A DNA stretch of 21,109 nucleotides, taken from NCBI GenBank assembly GCA_002336765.1, contig DDES01000096.1, forward strand, positions 406 to 21,514, in the 5' to 3' direction. The notes beneath the pieces were generated by a model. That model did not search any database and had not been told where the DNA came from. It worked only from the letters and a program-made list of their open reading frames with translations. A program made the position numbers and the translations under genes. Numbering within the stretch: position 1 is the stretch's first letter; each line of letters begins with the position of its first letter. The stretch comes from Novosphingobium sp. UBA1948. GTDB lineage: Bacteria; Pseudomonadota; Alphaproteobacteria; Sphingomonadales; Sphingomonadaceae. Positions 14,198-21,046 of this stretch are shown piece by piece.

Positions 14198-14251
14198 GCG
14201 TAACTCGATAATTGAGATATGCTGCTATCAGCATGGCTTATGGTGTTACGC
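14198..14251. promoter_or_regulatory. Nested dyads in the oxidoreductase-lysR intergenic region
   Basis: An outer pair, GCGTAAC (14198-14204) and GTTACGC (14245-14251), encloses an inner palindrome ATGCTG-CTAT-CAGCAT (14219-14234). They lie in the 123-base gap between divergent genes, where LysR regulators usually bind interrupted AT-containing dyads. The inner dyad contains a T-N12-A spacing, close to the T-N11-A rule. Binding is inferred. Confidence 0.5.
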
Positions 14252-14270
14252 GCGAAGGCAGGCGCTGGAC

Positions 14271-15197
14271 ATGAATCTCAGCAGGATCGATCTCAACCTG
14301 CTCGTCGGCTTCGAAGCGCTGATGGCAGAGCGCAACGTAACCCGCGCAGCTGCGCGCGTCGGGCGCACGCAACCAGCGATGAGCGGTGTGTTGGCGCGCC
14401 TGCGCGACCTGATGGAGGACGAACTCTTCATCCGCACGGCGAACGGCCTCCAACCCACACCCCGCGCCCTCGAACTGCATGAACCCGTGGGCAAGGCCTT
14501 AGCCCAGATCGCGGCAGCCTTTGCGTTTCGCGACCGCTTCGTGCCGGAGAGCGCCGAGATGGCGTTCACCATTGCCATGTCCGACCCACCGACGATCTCG
14601 CTGCTTCCCGCGCTATTCGAGGAACTGATGCGCGCCGCACCCGGGATCACTTTGCATGTGCGCGGATTCGACGATCGCGACGAGGCAATCTCGCTTCTCG
14701 ACAGCGGTGTGGTCGATGTCGCGATCGGTGTCCCGCCAACCGAGAAGGCGGGCCGTATTCTTTCACGACCGCTGTTCGAGGAGGAATTCGTCACCATGAT
14801 GCGGGCGGGACATCCTGAAGCGAAAAGCCCGCTGACCCGCTCTGCTTTCCTTGCCTGGCCGCATGTCCTGTTCTCGCCCGAGGGCGATCGGTTTGGAATC
14901 GTCGACGAACGTCTCGAAGAACTCGGGTTGGTGCGCAGACTGGTACTGACGGTGCCCAATGTAACCGCCGCAGCGCTTGTCGTCGAGCGGACCGATGCGC
15001 TTTGCACGATGCTGACCGGTCTGGCGCTGCAATTCGAGGCGACCGGCAAGGTGATACTCGCCAAGACGCCGCTCGATCTGCCGTCCGCACCGTTCACAAT
15101 GAACTGGCACCGCCGCAATGATGCCAATCTCGCGCAGCGCTGGCTACGCGGTCTGATCGGCAAGACGGCCATGAAGCGCAATCGATCGCCCGGATAG
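14271..15197 (+). CDS. LysR-family transcriptional regulator
   Basis: This 308-residue protein starts MNLSRIDLNLLVGFEALMAE, the classic LysR opening. The winged HTH is at about residues 20-45 (NVTRAAARVGRTQPAMSGVLARL), followed by a linker helix and the periplasmic-binding-like effector domain (about 90-300; for example MAFTIAMSDPPTISLLPALF and ILSRPLFEEEFVTMMRAGH). The ATG at 14271 was chosen because it places the HTH at the normal distance; upstream in-frame sequence overlaps the promoter region. It most likely controls the divergent oxidoreductase-DUF2798-cyclase-SDR cassette. The inducer is unknown. Confidence 0.93.
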   Translation: MNLSRIDLNLLVGFEALMAERNVTRAAARVGRTQPAMSGVLARLRDLMEDELFIRTANGLQPTPRALELHEPVGKALAQIAAAFAFRDRFVPESAEMAFTIAMSDPPTISLLPALFEELMRAAPGITLHVRGFDDRDEAISLLDSGVVDVAIGVPPTEKAGRILSRPLFEEEFVTMMRAGHPEAKSPLTRSAFLAWPHVLFSPEGDRFGIVDERLEELGLVRRLVLTVPNVTAAALVVERTDALCTMLTGLALQFEATGKVILAKTPLDLPSAPFTMNWHRRNDANLAQRWLRGLIGKTAMKRNRSPG

Positions 15198-15217
15198 GCA
15201 AGGAGGCACCCCTACAC

Positions 15218-15440
15218 GGTGCTGTCAGGCTAACCGCTACAAATATCTGTTTGACGCAGATACCCAAAACCACGCCAGCATTATGCCACGAGCGATTGCC
15301 ACTCGACCAATGCAGCCGCGCGGCGAAACTTGTAGGTCTGGCGATCAACGAGATGGCGCTCCTGAGAAAAGTAGTTGTGGAAGCAGGCGTGCACCGACGC
15401 GATTTTTGCGACGTCTTCATACGCCTGAAACGCATCCATC
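15218..15440 (-). mobile_element. Left-end relic of an IS6-family element
   Basis: It begins with GGTGCTGTCAGGCTAACCGC at 15218, identical to the left terminus of the element at 20120. The minus strand then encodes the transposase C-terminus KIASVHACFHNYFSQERHLV, then RRAAALVEWQSLVA with a TAA at 15281-15283. A frameshift separates this from an upstream FRRMKTSQK piece. The protein differs at many residues from the 20183-20932 copy, so it derives from a distinct family member. About 220 bases of an element of roughly 0.86 kb remain. Confidence 0.8.
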
Positions 15441-15515
15441 CGGCATGCCTCGCCTTGCTCGGTCCTGAGCGAACGCTCTTAAGGACGCTCTTGAGAGCGC
15501 ACTCAGGAGCGGTTG
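15441..15515. repeat. Short inverted repeats between IS6 and IS66 relics
   Basis: The sequence holds the small palindrome CGCTCT-TG-AGAGCG and an outer TCCTGAG/CTCAGGA pair. Two partly matching CGCTCTT-A/G units occur in succession. It probably contains the joint between the two insertion-sequence relics; AGGAG at its right end serves the following reading frame. Confidence 0.35.
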
Positions 15516-15743
15516 ATGCGGCATATTAAGGTTATGCACGGGCCCGAGCGTCGTCGGCGATGGACTGACGAGGAACGGCTGCGGATTTTGGCTGAGGCTG
15601 TGGTCGATGCTGGCGGCGTCGAAGTGCCGATTTCGGAGCCATCGCCCGCCATCGTGATGGAACTGGGCAACATGATGCGCATGACCAGCGTCGCGTCGGC
15701 ACCGAAGGCTCTGGTCACCGCAACATTGAAGGCACTGCGGTGA
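15516..15743 (+). pseudogene. Internally deleted IS66-family TnpA accessory protein
   Basis: The 75-codon frame keeps a normal TnpA start (IKVMHGPERRRRWTDEERLRI) and a normal TnpA end (AIVMELGNMMRMTSVASAPK, then ALVTATLKALR and a stop). It lacks the middle third, where the DNA-binding helix-turn-helix normally lies; the join is near DAGG/VEVP. Family members are usually around 110-150 residues. An AGGAG site lies about 7 bases upstream. The stop overlaps the GTG of a tnpB fragment as GTGA, the standard IS66 arrangement. Confidence 0.75.
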
Positions 15744-15784
15744 TCCCGTTGGCGGCGCGGGTGTGGATTGCGATGGGGCACACG
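15740..15784 (+). pseudogene. First codons of IS66 TnpB (Orf2)
   Basis: The frame reads VIPLAARVWIAMGHT, matching the conserved TnpB opening (normally V/MIPLP-G-RVWLA-GHTDMR). Homology stops after HT; the remainder of tnpB and all of tnpC are missing. Confidence 0.65.
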
Positions 15785-15849
15785 TCTATACCCTGTTCGC
15801 GGATGCGCGATGCGAGGCAGGATAGCAGCCACATCCCTGTCCGTTCGCA

Positions 15850-16494
15850 CTAGGGACCTACTCTTGCGACAGCGGCAAGAAAAGAGCCAGCCATCAAGGG
15901 TTGAATGGTGCAATCAGACAAGCCTGCATCCATGAACCACGACACTACCTGTTCGGGCGTGGTTTTCCGCGCCGCTCGCGCCCAGGTTTCGAGCATGGCT
16001 TGATCGAGATAGCCAAGGCCATAGTCTCTGGCGATACCTCTGGCGCGATCCGCGGAAAAATCGGGCGAAGGCATCAGCGCGGTGATGACGGCGCCCGGCC
16101 GGGCGACACGCCCAAACTCGCGAAGTGCCACCACCGGATCCGGTAAGACATTCAGGAGCGAGGCGGCCATGACGGCATCCACGCTTGCATCGGCCAGCGG
16201 CAGTTGCGTGGCATCCGCCTGCAAGGCCTCCAGCCTATCCCCCGCGAAACGGCGCGCGGCCCTCACCATGCGCCACGAGCGGTCCACCGCAATGACCGTG
16301 TGGCCATATGTCGTGAGCGTGCTGGCCAACCGCCCCGGTCCACACCCGACCTCGAGCAGTCTGGTATCTTTTTCGAGACCAAGCAGGCCGTACCATTGCG
16401 TGTTCAACGCGCGGCCAAAGGGTTGGGTTTGCAGGCGTGCGAACAGCCGGTTCGGGGCCAGCAAGGCACTGGACAGAATGATCAGGCCAAGCAT
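15850..16494 (-). CDS. Class I SAM-dependent methyltransferase
   Basis: This 214-residue protein carries the Rossmann SAM-binding motif LLEVGCGPGRLA (46-57), an acidic residue after strand 2 (Asp71 in VIAVDRS), ADATQLPL (93-100) and a VMAASLLNVLPDP post-motif, typical of UbiE/Methyltransf_11 enzymes. The N-terminus (residues 1-13) is hydrophobic, so it may sit at the membrane. The ATG at 16494 overlaps the upstream membrane-protein gene by 13 bases, implying coupled translation; AAGGGA lies about 10 bases upstream. The methyl acceptor is unknown. The pair is divergent from an HxlR regulator, which probably controls it. Confidence 0.88.
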   Translation of the reverse strand: MLGLIILSSALLAPNRLFARLQTQPFGRALNTQWYGLLGLEKDTRLLEVGCGPGRLASTLTTYGHTVIAVDRSWRMVRAARRFAGDRLEALQADATQLPLADASVDAVMAASLLNVLPDPVVALREFGRVARPGAVITALMPSPDFSADRARGIARDYGLGYLDQAMLETWARAARKTTPEQVVSWFMDAGLSDCTIQPLMAGSFLAAVARVGP

Positions 16495-16889
16495 GGAGCC
16501 GCATCCCTTCCAGAGCGCAAAGCACGTTGCAGACTGATGTGCAGCGCCAGTGCGAACAGGGCGGCATTGGCCATCGGAATGCGGGCTGATGCGATCGAAA
16601 CGGTGCCCGTGCTGACCATCACCACGCCTGCGGCCAGATCAATCAACTGGATCAGCACCATCCCGCGTGCCCAGTAGAGATGGCGAACCGGCTGCGTTGC
16701 CATGCGGAACATTCCGGCCCCGTAAACAAGAAAGCGTGCTGCCAGCATCGCCAGCGGGTATGCAGTGTCGGCGGGTGGAACTGTCAAGCCCTGCCAGCGC
16801 AGGAATGCGGACGGAGCCAGCAGGTACAAGGCGCCGAGAATCAGTTGCGACAAACCGATCACCCGGCAGACAACGGCAAAGGCAGGCAT
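16482..16889 (-). CDS. Small four-helix membrane protein of unknown function
   Basis: I do not recognise a named family. The 135-residue protein shows four hydrophobic segments at about residues 4-26, 43-62, 74-94 and 100-122, with short loops and a basic C-terminal end. GGAG lies 6 bases before the ATG at 16889. It overlaps the methyltransferase start by 13 bases and is divergent from the HxlR regulator, so the two products probably act together, perhaps on a membrane lipid or a hydrophobic compound. This role is inference from context. Confidence 0.8.
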   Translation of the reverse strand: MPAFAVVCRVIGLSQLILGALYLLAPSAFLRWQGLTVPPADTAYPLAMLAARFLVYGAGMFRMATQPVRHLYWARGMVLIQLIDLAAGVVMVSTGTVSIASARIPMANAALFALALHISLQRALRSGRDAAPCLA

Positions 16890-16950
16890 TGGTATCTCCC
16901 ATGATGGAAGAGGCCATCTATTGCCTTAACTTTCCTTTTTGAAGTAGGCA

Positions 16951-16976
16951 CTAATTTGATAGTCACTTTCTATTAG
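16951..16976. promoter_or_regulatory. Possible HxlR operator
   Basis: CTAAT (16951-16955) and ATTAG (16972-16976) form an inverted pair. Between and around them are ATAG and CTAT half-matches, in an AT-rich patch within the 96-base gap between the divergent membrane-protein and hxlR genes. HxlR proteins often bind such short AT-rich dyads. The pattern is weak. Confidence 0.3.
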
Positions 16977-16985
16977 GAAAGCTCA

Positions 16986-17318
16986 ATGGATCTGTTGACC
17001 GAAACCTGCACCGGGGCATGTCCCGTCGCCCGCGCCGCCGCCGTGCTTTCGGGCAAGTGGACAACCTTGATCTTTCGGGAACTGCTCGGGGGAACAAAGC
17101 GTTACTCGCAGCTTCAAACCGCACTGGGACACATCAGCCCGAAGGTACTGGCCGATCGCCTGCGCTATCTCGAAGCGGAGGGATTGATAAGGCGGGACCT
17201 TTTTCCCACGATCCCGCCCCGCACGGAGTACAGTCTGACGGAAACCGGCCGCCGGATCGAACCTGTAATCCATGCCATGGCGCACTTCGGCACCATGCTT
17301 CAAGGTCAGAATGCATAG
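16986..17318 (+). CDS. HxlR-family winged-helix regulator with N-terminal Cys-Pro
   Basis: This 110-residue protein matches the HxlR family along its whole length: CPVARAAAVLSGKWTTLIFR (12-31), LLGGTKRYSQLQ (33-44), a recognition helix with ISPKVLADRLRYLEAEGLI (49-67) and the wing up to YSLTETGRRI. Cys12 sits in the CP position that corresponds to the redox-sensing cysteine of YodB; Cys8 is a second nearby thiol. AGGA lies about 9 bases before the ATG. It is divergent from the membrane protein/methyltransferase pair and probably represses it. Sensing of quinones or other electrophiles is a reasonable inference from the cysteine position. Confidence 0.9.
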   Translation: MDLLTETCTGACPVARAAAVLSGKWTTLIFRELLGGTKRYSQLQTALGHISPKVLADRLRYLEAEGLIRRDLFPTIPPRTEYSLTETGRRIEPVIHAMAHFGTMLQGQNA

Positions 17319-17672
17319 GCATTTCCGGTAATTCAGGGGTGAAATCAGCAGGGCGATCGCCGCTGCGAATCCAGACGTTGATTAGGCCAGATAAGGCCGT
17401 CGAAACCGGCCATCCGTTCAGGCGGCCAAGCCGTTTAATGACCGAATTGGGTAGTTGGCGCGAGGCGTGCTGCCAAGGACAGGGCAATACGGCCCACCCG
17501 GCGTGCTGGTTCCTCGACCAGTCGGAAAATGGCTTTCCTTTGCGATGCCCGACCAAATCGAAAAGCGTCGTAAAACGGGTTTTGATCAGTTCAAATCGAT
17601 CACTAAAGCTCCTGATCAGAAGACGATTCTTGTCAATTTATCAGTTCCATATATTTTTCTCTTGGGTTAGGC
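17319..17672. other. Gene-free interval after hxlR
   Basis: I see no credible gene. Open frames here have low-quality composition and lack ribosome binding sites. The last 100 bases are AT-rich with several TGATCA-like palindromes and lead into an IS5 relic, so the interval may be older insertion-sequence debris. Confidence 0.4.
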
Positions 17673-17751
17673 CGATATGACCTCATCGACTTTGAATGGC
17701 GCGTGATTGAGCCGCTGCTTCCCAACAAGCCGCGAGGCGTTCAGCGCGTCG
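17673..17751 (+). mobile_element. IS5-family transposase N-terminal relic
   Basis: The plus strand reads RYDLIDFEWRVIEPLLPNKP then RGVQRV, the conserved opening of IS5-type (IS427-like) transposases. Homology ends after about 26 codons, and no ATG or terminal repeat is evident. The rest of the element is absent. Confidence 0.75.
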
Positions 17752-17902
17752 TGGCGATCCTCATGGCTTGCCTTCTGATACCTGGGCTTGATCTTGCCCT
17801 CGCGCTAAAAAATAGTTTTCTGAATAAATAAAGGGAAGCTTACGACAACAACGAGAGGGGCTACGCTTGACGGCTTTTGGGGCGCATCACAACGTTTTGC
17901 CA

Positions 17903-17922
17903 GCCCATCAATGCCAATGGGC
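17903..17922 (-). terminator. Weak hairpin after the chemotaxis transducer gene
   Basis: GCCCAT (17903-17908) and ATGGGC (17917-17922) form a 6-bp stem with an 8-base loop, 9 bases past the transducer stop on the minus strand. There is no U-run, so its role as terminator is tentative. Confidence 0.25.
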
Positions 17923-17931
17923 CTATTCTCG

Positions 17932-19383
17932 TTATGGTGTCTCTTCCAGAATATTGGTGATATGAAAGCGCGAGACCTGAGACGCCAGTTCACGGGCATG
18001 CTCGGCCAATTGACGCGCCGCAGCGGAAGCCTGCTCGACCAGTGCGGCGTTCTGTTGGGTAATGCGATCCATATCGATGATCGCGTTGCTCATGTGGTCA
18101 AGGCGCTCGGCTTGCGAACTGGCCGAAGCGGAAATGCCGTGCACCTGGCCATTGATGGCATCGACGCCTTCCGAGATGCGGTCGAACTGCGTTCCGGTTT
18201 CGGTCACCAGCAAGACGCCGTCGCCAGCCTGCGCCGCGCCTTCCTCGATAATGTCCTTGATGGTGCGGGTCGCGTCGGTCGCCCGCTTGGCAAGACCGCG
18301 CACCTCTTGGGCGACCAACGTGAAGCCTTTGCCCGCCTCGCCGGCACGGGCCGCCTCGATACCGGCATTCAGCGCCAGCATGTTGGTCTGGAAGGCAATA
18401 TCCTCGATCATGCCGACAACGCCTGAAATCCGATCGGAAGATTGGGCCATCGCGTTGATTGCGGCGATGGTACGGGTGATGACATGCTGCCCCGCTTCCA
18501 GTTCGCCCACCGACATGGCCACTCCTTCTCTAACAACGATCGCGCTGGCGGCGGTGGCGCGGGTTGTGGCGGCGATTTCCTGAATGCGCGCCGAGGCTTC
18601 CTCCAGACTGGAGGCCTGCATCTCGGTGCGCCGCCCCAAATCCTCGGAAGCCGCTTTCAACTCGCCCGCGCAAACATCCACATGGTGAGCGGCCTGCGAA
18701 ACATGGCGCAGACTTTCACGCAGGCGCCGTGTCGCGTCGTTGAAATGGGATTGCAGGCCTTCAAAACGCGCCGTGACGCCGGACACTTCGTGCGACAGAT
18801 CGCCGTCAGCCAAGCGCGAGAGGCCATCGCCGATCTTGTGTACCACTTCATGGTCGGTCACATCCTGATAGGCGGTGACGGATAGCTCGATGTCCAGCAA
18901 CAAGGCTTTGACCAGCGCGGCAATATTGGCGGCGGTTTGCTTGCGCGACTGGAAGCGGCCAGCCATCGTGGCATGGATCAAGGCTTCGGCAACGACGGCA
19001 TAGCCGCCCAGATACCAGCGTGGCTCGAGACCGATGCGGGCATGGATCGTGCCAATGCGATGCACCCGCGCTGCATAGCCGGCGGAGAAATCCGCACTAC
19101 AAATGGCGTTCCAGTGGTCGATCTGCGCGGCTTTGGCGCGGGCGATCTGCTCGTCGGTGGTGAAAAAGCCGGATATTTGCGGCGTGACCTTCACCTTGGC
19201 GTAAAAGCGGTCAAGCACATCATCGAGTGTTTCGGCAATGATCGGCGCAAGGCGGCGCAAGGCGGACCGGTCCTTGTCGGTGAACTGCATGAAATCAAGC
19301 CTTTGAGCCATGCTTTCTGAATCGATTGCACGTGCAGGACCCATTGCCAGCTCACCCCGCGACGGGGCTATTCTCATGCTCAT
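17932..19383 (-). CDS. Globin-coupled methyl-accepting chemotaxis transducer (HemAT-like, soluble)
   Basis: With the ATG at 19383 this is a 483-residue protein without membrane segments. Residues about 30-170 form a protoglobin sensor: DRFYAKVKVTPQISGFF (58-74) and the heme-side motif HARIGLEPRWYLGGY, with His114 the likely proximal ligand. Residues about 175-475 form the cytoplasmic signalling coiled coil with the MCP tip (IEDIAFQTNMLALNAGIEAA, about 326-345). Such proteins bind O2 (or CO/NO) at heme and pass the signal to CheA-CheW for aerotaxis. GAGGG lies 7 bases before 19383, but internal starts at 19344 or 19311 (MAQRLDFMQF) fit the family N-terminus better and avoid rare codons. No che genes are nearby. 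Confidence 0.9.
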   Translation of the reverse strand: MSMRIAPSRGELAMGPARAIDSESMAQRLDFMQFTDKDRSALRRLAPIIAETLDDVLDRFYAKVKVTPQISGFFTTDEQIARAKAAQIDHWNAICSADFSAGYAARVHRIGTIHARIGLEPRWYLGGYAVVAEALIHATMAGRFQSRKQTAANIAALVKALLLDIELSVTAYQDVTDHEVVHKIGDGLSRLADGDLSHEVSGVTARFEGLQSHFNDATRRLRESLRHVSQAAHHVDVCAGELKAASEDLGRRTEMQASSLEEASARIQEIAATTRATAASAIVVREGVAMSVGELEAGQHVITRTIAAINAMAQSSDRISGVVGMIEDIAFQTNMLALNAGIEAARAGEAGKGFTLVAQEVRGLAKRATDATRTIKDIIEEGAAQAGDGVLLVTETGTQFDRISEGVDAINGQVHGISASASSQAERLDHMSNAIIDMDRITQQNAALVEQASAAARQLAEHARELASQVSRFHITNILEETP

Positions 19384-19666
19384 TCCGCGACCCTCTGTTG
19401 TCTTATATACTCTATTCAAAGTGAAATTTAGGAGGAGGGAGGTTAACTGCGTTGATCGGAATCAAAAGGACTGTGCGCTTTTTTATTCGTCTTATGGACG
19501 ACGCGACACGGCAAGGGAGATGCTCGAGGCGAACCACCCGCCATCATCGCGATTGGGGAACAGACGGCAGGTTAGAACGGGACGATTTGGGGGACGCAAC
19601 GACCGGTTTGGCGACGAAAACAAACAAAGTCATTTTCTGCCAGGGTCTTGAGCTAACGTTAATGGC
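19384..19666. other. Upstream region of the transducer gene; no gene seen
   Basis: No credible gene is visible in these 283 bases. On the minus strand TATAAG lies just upstream of the 19383 ATG and may be a -10 element, without a good -35. The rest leads to the truncated ATPase gene. Confidence 0.4.
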
Positions 19667-20119
19667 ATGATCAATCGCCTTGCTGTTGCCGGCTGTCGAT
19701 CCTTGCGTGACATTACTCTGGATTTGGGGCCGTTGACGCTAATCACCGGTGGAAATGGCAGCGGCAAATCCAGTCTATACGGCTCGCTGCGGCTGATTTC
19801 GGAGGCGGCGCAGGGACGGTTGATCGCCACTTTGGCCAGCTAGGGTGGGGCCAGCTAGGGTGGCTTGTCTTCAGCGATATGGGCCGGACCTGAAAAGTTC
19901 GGCCGTGACGCTGAGCGACAAGGAGCGCGCGACGGGCACAGTGCGGTGCGGTGCGGTCCGGCCCCGTTCAGTTTGCGCCTTGGCTTTTCCGGCGAGGATT
20001 TTGGCCATGCGATCGATCTGGGCCGCGCCGAACCGATGCATCCGTTCCAGCATGACCCTGAAATCAAGGTCGAGGCGATGTGGACCGGTGAGTTGCTGGG
20101 GCGGGCAAATCTGTTTGCT
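19667..20119 (+). pseudogene. AAA-family (SMC/RecF-like) ATPase, N-terminal part, amber-interrupted and IS-truncated
   Basis: The frame starts MINRLAVAGCRSLRDITLDL followed by GPLTLITGGNGSGKSSL, with Walker A at residues 28-35 (Lys34, Ser35), the opening of SMC/RecF-like AAA ATPases that detect or act on DNA. After residue 58 the frame meets TAG (19841-19843) and, because of a 15-bp tandem duplication, a second TAG (19856-19858). It then continues in the same frame with family-like sequence (AIWAGPEKF, FSLRLGFSGEDFGHAIDLG, DPEIKVEAMWTG) until an IS6-family element cuts it at 20120. The Walker B and signature regions are missing. It is therefore dead in at least two ways. Related genes are often single housekeeping or defence ATPases; the role cannot be told. 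Confidence 0.8.
19837..19866 (+). repeat. 15-bp tandem duplication carrying an in-frame stop
   Basis: The unit ending CCAGCTAGGGTGG occurs twice back to back within TTGGCCAGCTAGGGTGG/GGCCAGCTAGGGTGG. Each copy holds an in-frame TAG of the ATPase gene. As 15 is a multiple of three, the duplication does not shift the frame; exact edges can slide by a few bases. Confidence 0.8.
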
Positions 20120-20982
20120 GGTGCTGTCAGGCTAACCGCTACAAGTCTCTGTTTGTCGCGACTCTCCCTTTATCGGCCAGCCTCAGGCGGCGAGCAACTG
20201 CCACTCAGCCAGTGCGGCCGAACGGCGTAACTTGAAGGTTTGAAGGTCAACGAGATGGCGTTCGAGGCAGAAGTGATTGTGGAAGGAGGCTTGCAGTGGC
20301 GCGAATTTCTGCAGCGACTTCATCCGCCGGAACCGCTGCATCGCCCGCTCTCTTCGTCGGAATGGCAGGTGTGAATTTTCTGCCCTGTTATTGAGCCAGC
20401 GCCCGACCTCGCGGCGATCTGAGCTGCCCAATTGACGCATTGCCGCCGGGTATGTTCGCAGCCCATCGGTCACGATGCTCTCCGCCCGACCATGACGCTT
20501 CAGGGGCTTTTTCAGGAAGGCCAAGGCCGCGGCTTTGTCCCGTTTTTGGTGACGTAGCTTTCAAGAACCTCGCCCTCGTGATCAACTGCATGCCACAGGT
20601 AATGACGCTCGCCGTTGATTTTAGCTACGCTGCCCTTCGGGTCACGAACATCTCGTCGACATGCCAGCGCCAATACCTGAACGCGCGCATTCGCGAGACA
20701 CGCTGGCGCCGGATCTCGCCTGCAAACATCGGCCCGAACCGGTTCCACCAGTAACGCACCGTCTAGCTGCGCTGGCCTGCGGCTCGTGGCAAATGTCGAT
20801 CCCACGCTCGAACAGCAGGTCTTCGACATTACGCAGCGACAGCGGGAACCGCACACACATCATTACAACGAGCCGGATGATCTCGGGCGACGAGTTGAAG
20901 TAGCGAAATGGGCTGGGGAGCGGCTTCATCAAACCGAATTACAAGCCCCCTGCCCCGCCCGCAATTTTGCTCTGACAAGGCC
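20120..20982 (-). mobile_element. IS6-family insertion sequence (decayed, about 863 bp)
   Basis: The left end GGTGCTGTCAGGCTAACC at 20120 is shared with the relic at 15218. The right end, read inward on the minus strand from 20982, is GGCCTTGTCAGAGCAAAA, matching the left end through GG-N3-TGTCAG-N3-AA. Length and gene layout fit the IS6 family (about 0.8-0.88 kb, one transposase). The 8-base flanks (20112-20119 and 20983-20990) do not match, so no target duplication remains; ends may have been remodelled by recombination. Confidence 0.75.
20183..20932 (-). pseudogene. IS6-family DDE transposase, frameshifted at least three times
   Basis: Pieces in different frames rebuild a transposase. The first is MMKPLPSPFRYFNSSPEIIR through FERGIDICHE; the second VRYWWNRFGPMFAGEI through WRWHVDEMFV (first catalytic Asp). 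The third is KINGERHYLWHAVDHEGEVL to ESYVTK. The last, KRDKAAALAFLKKPLKRHGR, continues with SIVTDGLRTY (second Asp) and NNRAENSHLPF (Glu). Frame changes fall near 20775, near 20635 and in an A-run near 20545. All three catalytic acids are still encoded, but no continuous protein can be made, so it is inactive unless sequencing errors are involved. Confidence 0.85.
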
Positions 20983-21004
20983 GTTATGGGTAATATGATG
21001 GGCA

Positions 21005-21019
21005 AACCTCGTAGAGGTT
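21005..21019 (-). terminator. Short hairpin downstream of tRNA-Ser
   Basis: AACCTC-GTA-GAGGTT is a perfect 6-bp stem with a 3-base loop, 27 bases past the tRNA 3' end on the minus strand. It may end the tRNA transcript; no clear U-run follows. Confidence 0.4.
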
Positions 21020-21046
21020 CACTAAGTCATTGAATTTACAGGTAAG

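Noticed and set aside
14246..15181. Leftward open frame of 311 codons opposite lysR
   Set aside because: Ser/Arg-rich shadow; the LysR helix-turn-helix and effector domain are unmistakable on the plus strand.
17018..17680. Plus-strand open frame overlapping hxlR
   Set aside because: Its first half is a shifted frame of hxlR and its second half shows no protein character.
20983..20990. Target-site duplication for the IS6 element
   Set aside because: The flanking octamers (TGTTTGCT on the left, GTTATGGG on the right) do not match.
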